Source of the DNA: Streptomyces sp. H27-H5
GTDB taxonomy: Bacteria > Actinomycetota > Actinomycetes > Streptomycetales > Streptomycetaceae
Direction of reading: 5' to 3'
NCBI RefSeq assembly: GCF_026627505.1
Contig: NZ_JAPNLK010000060.1
Span: 1 to 53,045, forward strand
DNA: 53,045 nucleotides
Both the position numbers and the translations under genes were made by a program. The notes below the pieces were generated by a model. The model ran no database searches and was not told the origin of the DNA. It saw only the letters and a list, made by a program, of their open reading frames with translations. Shown here piece after piece: positions 25,506 to 32,909 of the stretch (the first letter of the stretch is position 1; every line of letters begins with the position of its first letter).

Positions 25506-25835
25506 CTACGTCGCATCGCCGGCCGCCGCGACCATGCGGACGAGGGTGTCGATGAGTGCGTCCGCGGTGGTGCGCAACATGCGCGTGCCGAGGTGACCGC
25601 TGAGCTCCATGGCCGCGATGCCGTGTGCGCCGGCGAGGAGCAGGGTGCCGTAGTGCGGTGCGTTCGGTTCGCCCACGACGTCGGTGACGACGGCCAGGAA
25701 CTCGACCTGGAAGCGCCCGGCCGCGAGGACACGGTCCGCGGTCGGGTCTCCCACCGGTTCGCACAGCCGGCCCCGGACGTGATCGAGCCCTTCTCCCAGG
25801 TCCTCGGGGCGCTGCCCGGGGCGCCTGACCAACAT
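25506..25835 (-). pseudogene. TetR-family regulator remnant (C-terminal domain only)
   Basis: The 109 codons match the ligand-binding C-terminal half of TetR/AcrR proteins (LAAGRFQVEFLAVVTDVVGEPNAPHYG, quoted with its core, then LLAGAHGIAAMELSGHLG and TADALIDTLVRM). The DNA-binding domain is absent. Upstream of 25835 the minus strand no longer continues the protein, and a plus-strand ORF begins 12 bases away. An ATG at 25835 exists but without a clear ribosome binding site. It is probably a leftover of a rearrangement at the left edge of the inserted island. Confidence 0.65.
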
Positions 25836-25846
25836 CTCTGGTACAG

Positions 25847-26107
25847 GTGCGCCACAAGGAGATCGTGACCAGCCTGGACCGGCTGGCCCGGCTCATCGAG
25901 GGCGATCCTGAGGACGCGCGCGAGGCGGTCCGCCTCGTGACGGGAAACGGTGACTTCACCACGACCCTCGACGTCTCCGGCCTCGCTCCGCACAAGGTCT
26001 TCCGCATCCGGTGCGACGGGGAGCAGTTCGACAGGACGCGGTTGACCTTCCACGGCATGACCGAGGACGGCAAGCTCGCGGTGACACTGCCCGGCGACCT
26101 GTCCTGA
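25847..26107 (+). CDS. Hypothetical protein, 86 aa
   Basis: The ORF has good coding character: an amphipathic N-terminal helix (TSLDRLARLIEGDPEDAREAVRLV), then alternating polar/hydrophobic segments ending in GKLAVTLPGDLS. GTG 25847 has no ribosome binding site. GTG 25865, with AAGGAG just before it, would give an 80-residue product. I do not recognise the family. As it abuts a truncated TetR it may itself be the C-terminal part of a longer broken gene. Confidence 0.5.
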   Translation: MRHKEIVTSLDRLARLIEGDPEDAREAVRLVTGNGDFTTTLDVSGLAPHKVFRIRCDGEQFDRTRLTFHGMTEDGKLAVTLPGDLS

Positions 26108-26186
26108 CCCCCGGGGTCGTGGGCCGGTGCCAGTCCCGGTCCCGGACCCGTTCCCGTGACCGGGTCGCCATCCTCGGCGCGGTGGT

Positions 26187-26585
26187 TCAGCCGCCGTCCA
26201 CGTACGCTCGGGCGGCCACCATGACGTCGCGAAGTCGTCCGTCGGCGATGCACTGGGCCGGCGCCTGGTCTTCGAGCTGTGGGTTCATGCCGATCATCCA
26301 GGCGCGGGCGGTGTAGAGGCTTTCGGCGTCCTGGATGAGCTGGAACACCTGGAGGGCCGCACGCAGACGTTCCTCGGCGTCGTGCCGAGGGACGCTGTCC
26401 CCGGATGCCCACCGGCCGACCTGCTTGGGGTCGCTGATGCCGGCCAGACGGGCGGTCAGGCGCTGGCCGAGGTTGTCCTGGAGGAACCGGGCGATCTCAT
26501 CGATGTGCATGCGCACGGTGATGGCGTGGGCCCGTTCGGCACTGACGACGCTCTTGGCGACGGTGATCTGGGGCTGCGGAGTCAT
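26187..26585 (-). CDS. Xre/MbcA/ParS-type antitoxin
   Basis: The 132-residue protein has an N-terminal HTH-like region (FLQDNLGQRLTARLAGISDPKQVGRWASG) and a C-terminal toxin-binding segment (YTARAWMIGMNPQLEDQAPAQ), with the W...G.NP.L....P pattern of antitoxins paired with RES toxins. The ATG follows AAGGGAG at 7 bases. The matching RES toxin gene lies on the same strand but upstream and 740 bases away, instead of directly downstream as usual. It should neutralise the toxin and repress its own promoter. Confidence 0.8.
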   Translation of the reverse strand: MTPQPQITVAKSVVSAERAHAITVRMHIDEIARFLQDNLGQRLTARLAGISDPKQVGRWASGDSVPRHDAEERLRAALQVFQLIQDAESLYTARAWMIGMNPQLEDQAPAQCIADGRLRDVMVAARAYVDGG

Positions 26586-26804
26586 GCTGCGGTCTCCCTT
26601 GCTGTCGTGACCGCGGGCCCGCGGGGAGCGGGTCGCGTGTCAGGCGACGCAGTTCGGGTGAGTGCGTGACCTGGGACCGCGTGCCGGCGTGAGCGGGAGC
26701 CGGTACGGACCTGGTCTGCGCGGGTCTGCCGCTTCGTTGGTGTGCTGCCGCCCCGCCGGGAAGCGTTACCTGCGCGGGGGGTGTGGCCGACTCGGGGTCG
26801 GCGT

Positions 26805-26969
26805 TCACCATCGGCGTTGGCCTGCATGGTGGGTTCCGGAGCACGAGTGGCAGCTGTCGTTCAGGCGCGTGGCGAGGACCGCGGCTCGGCCGTGTGCGCC
26901 CTGGGAGCGGGATGGCTCGGGGCTGGTGGCGTCGTCGGTTGCCGATAAGTGCCGGAAGGCGGTCTTCAC
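26805..26969 (-). CDS. Small TTA-containing ORF between antitoxin and toxin genes, 54 aa
   Basis: GTG 26969 is preceded by AAGGGGG and lies about 38 bases downstream of a promoter-like sequence. The product begins with KTAFRHLSATDDATS and contains two Cys and several His near the end (NDSCHSCSGTHH). Codon 8 is TTA (26946-26948), which in Streptomyces needs the bldA tRNA. Two GAGCACAAG copies occur just upstream. I recognise no family. It may be a real peptide, a bldA-sensitive leader for the antitoxin gene, or a chance ORF. Confidence 0.35.
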   Translation of the reverse strand: MKTAFRHLSATDDATSPEPSRSQGAHGRAAVLATRLNDSCHSCSGTHHAGQRRW

Positions 26970-27013
26970 GGTGTCCCCCTTGTGCTCGGTCTTGTGCTCG
27001 GTTGCGTCCTTCC

Positions 27014-27042
27014 GCCATAGGCTACCCAATATCACCAGTCAA
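27014..27042 (-). promoter_or_regulatory. Promoter candidate for the antitoxin-side transcript
   Basis: On the minus strand TTGACT (27042-27037) and TATGGC (27019-27014) are 17 bases apart. The surrounding 80 bases are clearly less GC-rich than the rest of the window. It would start a transcript reading the TTA-containing ORF and then the Xre antitoxin gene. Confidence 0.45.
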
Positions 27043-27129
27043 CTCCACCTGTTAGGGCGAAACTTAACGCCGGTCGATACTGCCGGAGATTCCGCTGTTT
27101 GGGATCTGATGGCCCTTTGAACAGGCGAA

Positions 27130-27161
27130 ACGCCGCCACTCCCGTGATGGGGCAGCGGCGT
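27130..27161 (-). terminator. Hairpin downstream of the RES toxin gene
   Basis: ACGCCGC (27130-27136) and GCGGCGT (27155-27161) form a 7-bp stem. Read on the minus strand the second arm is followed by TTCGCCTGTT. It lies about 170 bases after the RES stop and before the antitoxin promoter, so it would separate the two transcripts. Confidence 0.45.
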
Positions 27162-27167
27162 GACCAG

Positions 27168-27186
27168 CCCCCGTGCAGGGGATTTT
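27168..27186 (+). terminator. Short hairpin with T-run, plus orientation
   Basis: CCCC (27168-27171), loop, GGGG (27178-27181) followed by ATTTTTCC looks like an intrinsic terminator reading rightward, which is rare in such GC-rich DNA. No convincing plus-strand gene ends here. It may block antisense reading into the toxin gene. The rest of 27043-27325 shows no coding character. Confidence 0.45.
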
Positions 27187-27325
27187 TCCTACGTTCGGGG
27201 GAGGGCAACCGGGTGGATTGAGAGTGAGTAAGAGGTGGCTTTAGTGGTGGTGTTACGGGTGGTGTTCGGTGGTGGTCTCCCGGAGCAGGAGGAGGTTCGC
27301 CGACCCGTCGAGACGCGGAGCGGGA

Positions 27326-28021
27326 TCAGAGCATGGTGAGGCCGTACTCCTCGGCGACGGTGCGCAATGCCTCGGCCTCGGGAAAGACGAGGCTGGATTC
27401 CTCCTGCTTGAAATCGACCCCCGAGAACAAGGCCCAGCAGCGGCGCCGCCCGAACCGGGAGCGGTAGGCGATGCCCTGGATGAGACCGTCCTGGTGGGTG
27501 GGGCCGGTCCGCTGGGCCGTCGCCCATGCGGCGATCACGCGGGTGACGCGGTGGTTGAAGCCCTGGATGTGCTCCGTGGTGAGCCGGCCCACGCGGTGGG
27601 CCGCGAGTTCCCGGTGGAGTTCCCGGGTCAGGGTGTCGAGCGTCGCCTCGTCGTCGACGTCTAGGAAGCGGGCTTCCTTGACGGGCTGTAAGCGGATCAG
27701 CGTGTGAGCCGTGGTCCAGTCCCGGGGGATCTTGCCGGGGGTCAGGTAGTACGGCTCCTTCCAGTCGTCCGCGATGAGGTCGCGCATGGCGGGGTCGACG
27801 CGGAAGGCGGCGAGGGTCTCCGCGAAACACCCTTCGTGTTCGGAGGCGCAGTAGAGGGTGCCGTGGGTGGCCAGGCTCCAGCGGTTTCCCCCGGCGGTGT
27901 GGGCGTCGTCCTCGCTGATGAACTCGTACTTGATCGGGTTCTTCGCTTTGCCCAGGCGCCAGATGCCGCGTTCGGGGGCCGGGATCAGGCTGATGTCCCG
28001 ATGTGTTGTCGCCCTGTCCAT
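27326..28021 (-). CDS. RES-domain toxin (NAD-degrading family)
   Basis: The ATG at 28021 follows AAGGAG at 7 bases. The 231-residue product contains the RES core: GNRWSLATHGTLYCAS (Arg47, Tyr57) and GCFAETLAAF (Glu68), then a longer alpha/beta C-terminal half. Characterised RES toxins (MbcT, ParT type) consume NAD by phosphorolysis or modify partners. It pairs functionally with the Xre-type antitoxin at 26.2 kb. One in-frame TTA codon (27689-27691, in LIRLQP) suggests bldA-dependent translation. The order, toxin first and far from the antitoxin, is unusual. Confidence 0.82.
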   Translation of the reverse strand: MDRATTHRDISLIPAPERGIWRLGKAKNPIKYEFISEDDAHTAGGNRWSLATHGTLYCASEHEGCFAETLAAFRVDPAMRDLIADDWKEPYYLTPGKIPRDWTTAHTLIRLQPVKEARFLDVDDEATLDTLTRELHRELAAHRVGRLTTEHIQGFNHRVTRVIAAWATAQRTGPTHQDGLIQGIAYRSRFGRRRCWALFSGVDFKQEESSLVFPEAEALRTVAEEYGLTML

Positions 28022-28290
28022 GCGGCCGCTCCTTGCTCCGGCCGCCCGCTCTGCCGCGGTCGGCCGGTGATGCTCGTGGCGCGGCCGTCGGTGCAGGCCG
28101 GCTGCTCCGCCGACCGGGCCGGTTCGGTCTTGGATCCCGTACCGTGCGCCGCGCACGGTGGTCGTGGGTGGCTGTGCGCGGTGAACCAGGACGCACGTCG
28201 AACGATCATTTTCATGCTGTCGTCGGACCAATGCGAGCGAGTCGGAGCGATCACGAGGGGGCGCACGAGGGTTTCAGGGGGGCGCACTGT

Positions 28291-31200
28291 TCAGTTCGTA
28301 CCTTGTTTCGTGCCTTGTCGGGTCATGGCGAGGTCGAGCTCCACGGCTGCGGCGCCGGCGTCTCCCGCGAAGGAGAGGACCACGCTCGCCGAGGGGGCCG
28401 CCGTGACGCGCGCGGAGAGGGAACGGACGGGGCTTCCCGTGGCCAACTGGAGTACGCACGTGCCGGAGCCGGCGTTCCAGACGCGGATCGTGCCGTCACC
28501 GGACGCGCTGGCCATGAAGTTCCCGTGCCCCTCGACGGTCCACAGGGCCACGGCGTGGACGACGGCGGTGTGGCCGGTCAGCGCCTCGCCCAGGGGGCGG
28601 CGGGTGGCGAGCTCCCAGAGCCGGACGGTGCCGTCGTCGCCCGCGCTCGCCAGGTGGGGGACGAGACCGGGGGCGGGCCGGACGTTGAGGGCGACGGCGT
28701 GCACCCGACCCTGGTCGCACTTGAGGGGCGCGCCGACCATGCGGCCCGTTCCGGTACCCCACAACCGGACGGTGCCGTCGGAGCTCGCGGAGGCGTACCA
28801 GTCCCGGTCCCCGTCGGAAGCGGCCGCGACGCAGCGCACCCGCAGCCCGTGTCCGCGACCGGTGTGCAGGAGGCGCCGCCCGTCGAGGTCCCACAGCTTG
28901 ACCGTGTAGTCGTCGCTGCCGGTCAGGAGGAGGTTCCGTCCGTCGCGGGTCGTGAGGGGGGCCAGCGAGCGGATCCGGTCGATGTGACCGTCGAGCCGGT
29001 GGGGGAGTACCCGCCCGTCGGCGGCATCCCAGAAACGGACGCCGTGATCGGAATCGGCCCACAGCAGGGTCGCCCCGCCGAAGCCCTCGGGCGCCCAGGC
29101 CAGGGCCGACGCCGGTGCGCCGGTGTCGATCCGTGCGGTCGTCGTACCGGTCGTGGCCTCCACGATGTCGATACCGGGACCGTCGCTGCCCAGGGCCAGG
29201 CCCGCGGACCGCCCGGCCGCGCCGTGAGCGAGGACGCCGCCGCGGGAACCGGGGGCCGTGCCCGCCCCGGCCAGGGCCCGGGTGAGGTCGCTCGCGTTCC
29301 ACAGCCGCAGCGTTCCGTCCGTGGCCGCGGAGACGAGGGTCGTCGTGCCGCCGAGGAGCACGGGCTCCAGCGCGGTGACCGCGGCGGTGTGTCCGGTCAG
29401 GAACGCCGCCGGGCGGTCGGTCTCCGTGTCCCACAGGGCGATGTCCTTGCCGGAACCTGCGGCGAGCAGGTGCCGGCCGCCGAAGGGGACGGCGGCCAGG
29501 CTGCCCACCGGTCCGGTGGCGCCCGTAAGCGTGATCAGGCGGCCTGCCGTGCCCCACACGGTGACGGTGCCGTCGACGTGTCCGGCGGCGATCCGCCCGC
29601 GGGCGCCGGCACGGGTGAGTACCCGGACGGCGCTGGGGAGGTCGAAGCTCTCGACGGTGCGGAAGGACTCCGTTTCCCGGAAGCTCAACCGCGTGCCGTC
29701 CGCGACGGCGACAAGGCCCCGGCCGCTCTCGTCCTCCCACGAGGCGAGGGCCAGTTTGGCCGTGCGGGGCGTTTCCCCGGGCAGCGCGAGCCGCTCCTCG
29801 CGGCCGAAGCGCTCCATCCAGGACACCACGGAGCCGTTGCCGTCGACGCAGACGACGACGGCCTCCCCCTCGGTGTCGACGTACGAGGCGACGTCGTCGA
29901 TCCAGATGTCACCGGGCTGGTTGAGCCGGTCGACGGCCGTGCCGCGGGCGGGGTCCCAGAAGCGGACCGTGCCGTCGGTGCTGCCCGACACCAGCAGGTC
30001 CGTCCGGCCGGGACGCGCGGCGACCGTCAGGCTGCGAACGGATCCCTCGTGGGCGGCGATCCGTTCACCGATCGCCGTGCCCGCCACGGCGTCGATCAGC
30101 TCGATGTGGCCGTCGTCGTCGCCGGCGGCGAGAACGGTCCGGTTGTCCGGCAGGGTGAGGACCGCCAGTGAGCGCACTGAAATGTCCAGCGAGGCAAGGA
30201 CGTTGGAGGGCGGGCGCCACCGCGACCACAGAACCGCCATGGGCGAGGCGCCGGGACGTTCCTCCCCGGCCGGTGTGCGGGGACGGCTCACCCTCTGATC
30301 GGCCAGGCCGGCGTACGCCAGGTACAGGCTGGCCAGCCTCGAGGCGAAGTCCGCCTGGTGCAGGTACGGTTCGACGCTCGCCCAGGCCTGTAACCAGTGT
30401 CGGGGCCCGTTGCCGCCGGCCGAGGGCAGCAGGGCCCGGATGGGGCTGCCCGTCACCCAGGGCAGCAGCTCGGCCGGCACGTGCTCGTCGTCCAGAACCC
30501 GGCCCCACCGGGCGTGCTGCGCCAGGTATCGCCGCACGTAGGGTTCCGGCGGTATGTGCGCGTAGGGGCCGACCAGTCCGGCCAGCGCCGCCGCGATCCG
30601 CGCGTGCACCTCGTGCGCGTCCTCGCGCTCGTCCGCGTACTCATCCGGCCCGTCCTCGGACGCGCCCTCCCCCTCGTGCGGCACAGCCGTCCCCCCACCC
30701 CGCCCGGCCGCCGCTTCGGGGCGGCGGCCCCTCAGTACCGCGGACAGCCGGTCGTGTGCCGGACGGTAGACGCGGTAGTCGTCCTCGGTGTCACGGGTGA
30801 GATACCCCGCCAGGCGGCCTCCCAGCAGCAGGCGGATCTTTTCTTCGGCCTCGTCCAAGGGCCGCCGGAGCAGCGCCGAGGCGACCGCCGACCACACCGG
30901 GCCGCGGGGGATGCCGCGACCCGGTGAGAACGCGCAGGCCCGCAGGAGGGCGAGCGATTCCGGCACCGGCAGACCGTCCTCGGCGGCGCGTTCGAGATCC
31001 TCGTCCAGCAGCCCCGCTGTGCCCCGGTGCAGGCCGGCCAGCCAATCGGGGTCGGCCAACAGGCCGGGGCCACCGCCGCGAAGCTGGTCGGCGGCGACGC
31101 GGGCGTCGAGGAAGGACTGCGGCGAGGCGACGGCGATGGTCCGCGCCACGGCGGTCAGGTCAACGCCCTTCCAGGCGGTCGCGCCGTGCAACAGGGCCTG

Positions 31201-32889
31201 TACGTAGGCCTCGATGTCCTCACGCATGCCGGAGTCGTCGGTGCGCAGCACCGACGATCCGGGAAGCGCGTTGCGGAGTTCCGACAACAGGTCGCCGCCG
31301 GTTTCGGACTCCGACCCGAGGACGTGATCGCCGTGGCTGCGGACCGCCACCACCAGGCGCACGCGCCGCATCACGGGGGACGACCCGTGGACTTGGGCCG
31401 GTACCGACGGGACCGACGGGGCCTCTTCGAGGTGGCCGGCGAGCGGGACCAACACCTGGTCGATGCAGGAGGCGGGGTCCACCGCCTCGTCGAGGGAGTC
31501 CACGACGACGGTCACCATCGGACCGGGCCGAGCGAGGAAGGACCGCAGCCCGCCCTGCCAGCGGCGCAACCGGTCCCGGCCCGTGGGATCCGCCGATACG
31601 CCCAGCTTGTCGCCGATGGTGCGCAGCAGGCTCAGCGGTTCCCGGTTGCGCGCGGTGACGGCCACGGTCACCGCCCCTTCGCCGGGAACCGTGTCCGGGG
31701 GGCAGTGGCCGGCGGCCCGGGCGAACCGGGGATCCTGCCGGAAGGACGCGTCGCTGAGGGTCACCGCACGTCCGAGGATGGCGGACTTCCCGCTCGCGGT
31801 GGTCCCGCTGACGATCAGGACACCGGCCGGTCCGGACAGGAAGCCCACCACCGCCGCGTTCAGGCGCTGCCGTCCGGAGAAGTACCAGCCCGGGTCGACG
31901 CTGTTGGTGCGCCCGCTGGCCTTCTCCAACCAGTAGTCCATGTCGTCGAGGCTGGTGGCGACCTCCCGGCGCGCTTCCCGGGTGGCCGAGGGGTTCGGCC
32001 GGTAGCCGGGGTTGGGAAGCGCCGGCGTCGGTTCGTACAACTTGTTGCTCAGCACCGGTGGGGGTACGTACAGGGAGCGACCCTGTTCGGCATTGATGCC
32101 CGCGGCGGCGGTTTCGAGCGCCTTGTGGAACTCGGCCATGGTCAGGTACCGCCGGACCACGGTCTCGCTCGTGCGCAGATCCTCGTGGGCGCGGCGGAGG
32201 ATCAGTGCGAACGCCCCGCCGAGGACGGTCGCGTTCGGTGCGGCGGTCGCCAGCACGTTCAACGTGGCGGACGCTGTACGGTCGGCGGACAGGTCCCGTC
32301 GAAGGTCCAGCAGCTCACCGCCGATGTCGGCGGACTCGCACATGTTCACGATCACCAGGACGTCACGGGCCGAGGAGTCGAGCGCCGCGATCACGATCTC
32401 CGTGGTGCGCAAGCCGGTCGCGAGCAGTCGGGAACGGTCGGTGTCGCGGAGCACCGTGTAGTGCTTCGTCGCCGCCGACGTGAGGCCGTGACCCGTCACG
32501 AACAACACCACCGGGAGGTCCGGGCCCGCCTCGCGGATCCGGGACGCCTCCAGGAAGCACTCCACGTCGTGCCGGTTGACGACCGGATCGGGGTGAGTGG
32601 TCGTCACGAACCCCGGACGTCCGGCCTCGGACCGCTCCCACCACAGCGCCACCGCGTCCAACTGCTCCGCCACCGCGGCGGCGAACGCCTCCGTACCGTC
32701 CTCCAACACCAGCACGAACAAGGCACCCGCCGAGGCCTCCGTGGCCTCCTTCGCCGCCTCGGCCGCGTCCGCCGTGCGCGTGCCTTCGACCAAGCCGGAC
32801 CCACCGGGCCCGGTCCCTCCCGGCCCGACCTCACCCGGTGCGGTCCCACCCCGCCCGGCCCGCCCGATCACACCCCGCCCACCGCTCAT
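28291..32889 (-). CDS. Caspase-like peptidase / STAND NTPase / WD40 repeat protein
   Basis: This 1532-residue protein has three parts. Residues about 55-260 are caspase-like, with VLFVTGHG (His134) and VIVNMCES (Cys184). About 330-700 form a P-loop NTPase of the STAND/NACHT kind, with Walker A GTTASGKS (362-369) and Walker B VTVVVDSLDEA. About 890-1520 hold a run of WD40 repeats (GSTDGTVRFWD, SAATDGTLRLWN, GSDDYTVKLWD, SASSDGTVRLWG, SAGDDGTVRLWE, SASGDGTIRVWN). This is the sensor-switch-protease layout of bacterial NLR-like conflict proteins. The Gly-rich first 35 residues make the exact start uncertain. Codon 833 is TTA (30391-30393). It is divergent from a lipase gene with 20 bp between starts. 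Confidence 0.87.
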   Translation of the reverse strand: MSGGRGVIGRAGRGGTAPGEVGPGGTGPGGSGLVEGTRTADAAEAAKEATEASAGALFVLVLEDGTEAFAAAVAEQLDAVALWWERSEAGRPGFVTTTHPDPVVNRHDVECFLEASRIREAGPDLPVVLFVTGHGLTSAATKHYTVLRDTDRSRLLATGLRTTEIVIAALDSSARDVLVIVNMCESADIGGELLDLRRDLSADRTASATLNVLATAAPNATVLGGAFALILRRAHEDLRTSETVVRRYLTMAEFHKALETAAAGINAEQGRSLYVPPPVLSNKLYEPTPALPNPGYRPNPSATREARREVATSLDDMDYWLEKASGRTNSVDPGWYFSGRQRLNAAVVGFLSGPAGVLIVSGTTASGKSAILGRAVTLSDASFRQDPRFARAAGHCPPDTVPGEGAVTVAVTARNREPLSLLRTIGDKLGVSADPTGRDRLRRWQGGLRSFLARPGPMVTVVVDSLDEAVDPASCIDQVLVPLAGHLEEAPSVPSVPAQVHGSSPVMRRVRLVVAVRSHGDHVLGSESETGGDLLSELRNALPGSSVLRTDDSGMREDIEAYVQALLHGATAWKGVDLTAVARTIAVASPQSFLDARVAADQLRGGGPGLLADPDWLAGLHRGTAGLLDEDLERAAEDGLPVPESLALLRACAFSPGRGIPRGPVWSAVASALLRRPLDEAEEKIRLLLGGRLAGYLTRDTEDDYRVYRPAHDRLSAVLRGRRPEAAAGRGGGTAVPHEGEGASEDGPDEYADEREDAHEVHARIAAALAGLVGPYAHIPPEPYVRRYLAQHARWGRVLDDEHVPAELLPWVTGSPIRALLPSAGGNGPRHWLQAWASVEPYLHQADFASRLASLYLAYAGLADQRVSRPRTPAGEERPGASPMAVLWSRWRPPSNVLASLDISVRSLAVLTLPDNRTVLAAGDDDGHIELIDAVAGTAIGERIAAHEGSVRSLTVAARPGRTDLLVSGSTDGTVRFWDPARGTAVDRLNQPGDIWIDDVASYVDTEGEAVVVCVDGNGSVVSWMERFGREERLALPGETPRTAKLALASWEDESGRGLVAVADGTRLSFRETESFRTVESFDLPSAVRVLTRAGARGRIAAGHVDGTVTVWGTAGRLITLTGATGPVGSLAAVPFGGRHLLAAGSGKDIALWDTETDRPAAFLTGHTAAVTALEPVLLGGTTTLVSAATDGTLRLWNASDLTRALAGAGTAPGSRGGVLAHGAAGRSAGLALGSDGPGIDIVEATTGTTTARIDTGAPASALAWAPEGFGGATLLWADSDHGVRFWDAADGRVLPHRLDGHIDRIRSLAPLTTRDGRNLLLTGSDDYTVKLWDLDGRRLLHTGRGHGLRVRCVAAASDGDRDWYASASSDGTVRLWGTGTGRMVGAPLKCDQGRVHAVALNVRPAPGLVPHLASAGDDGTVRLWELATRRPLGEALTGHTAVVHAVALWTVEGHGNFMASASGDGTIRVWNAGSGTCVLQLATGSPVRSLSARVTAAPSASVVLSFAGDAGAAAVELDLAMTRQGTKQGTN

Positions 32890-32909
32890 GTTCCCTATTG
32901 TTCACAGGC

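Noticed and set aside
25506..25835. The idea that the TetR remnant is a gamma-butyrolactone receptor (ArpA type) partnered with the AfsA homologue
   Set aside because: The surviving C-terminal sequence resembles general TetR/AcrR proteins and shows no ArpA-type features I can recognise. Its DNA-binding half is missing, so it cannot be used as evidence for a signalling circuit.
26662..27120. 152-codon plus-strand frame ending before the T-run hairpin at 27168
   Set aside because: The peptide is Arg/Cys/Trp-rich without domain character. It overlaps the antitoxin promoter and TTA-containing ORF. Only the terminator position speaks for it.
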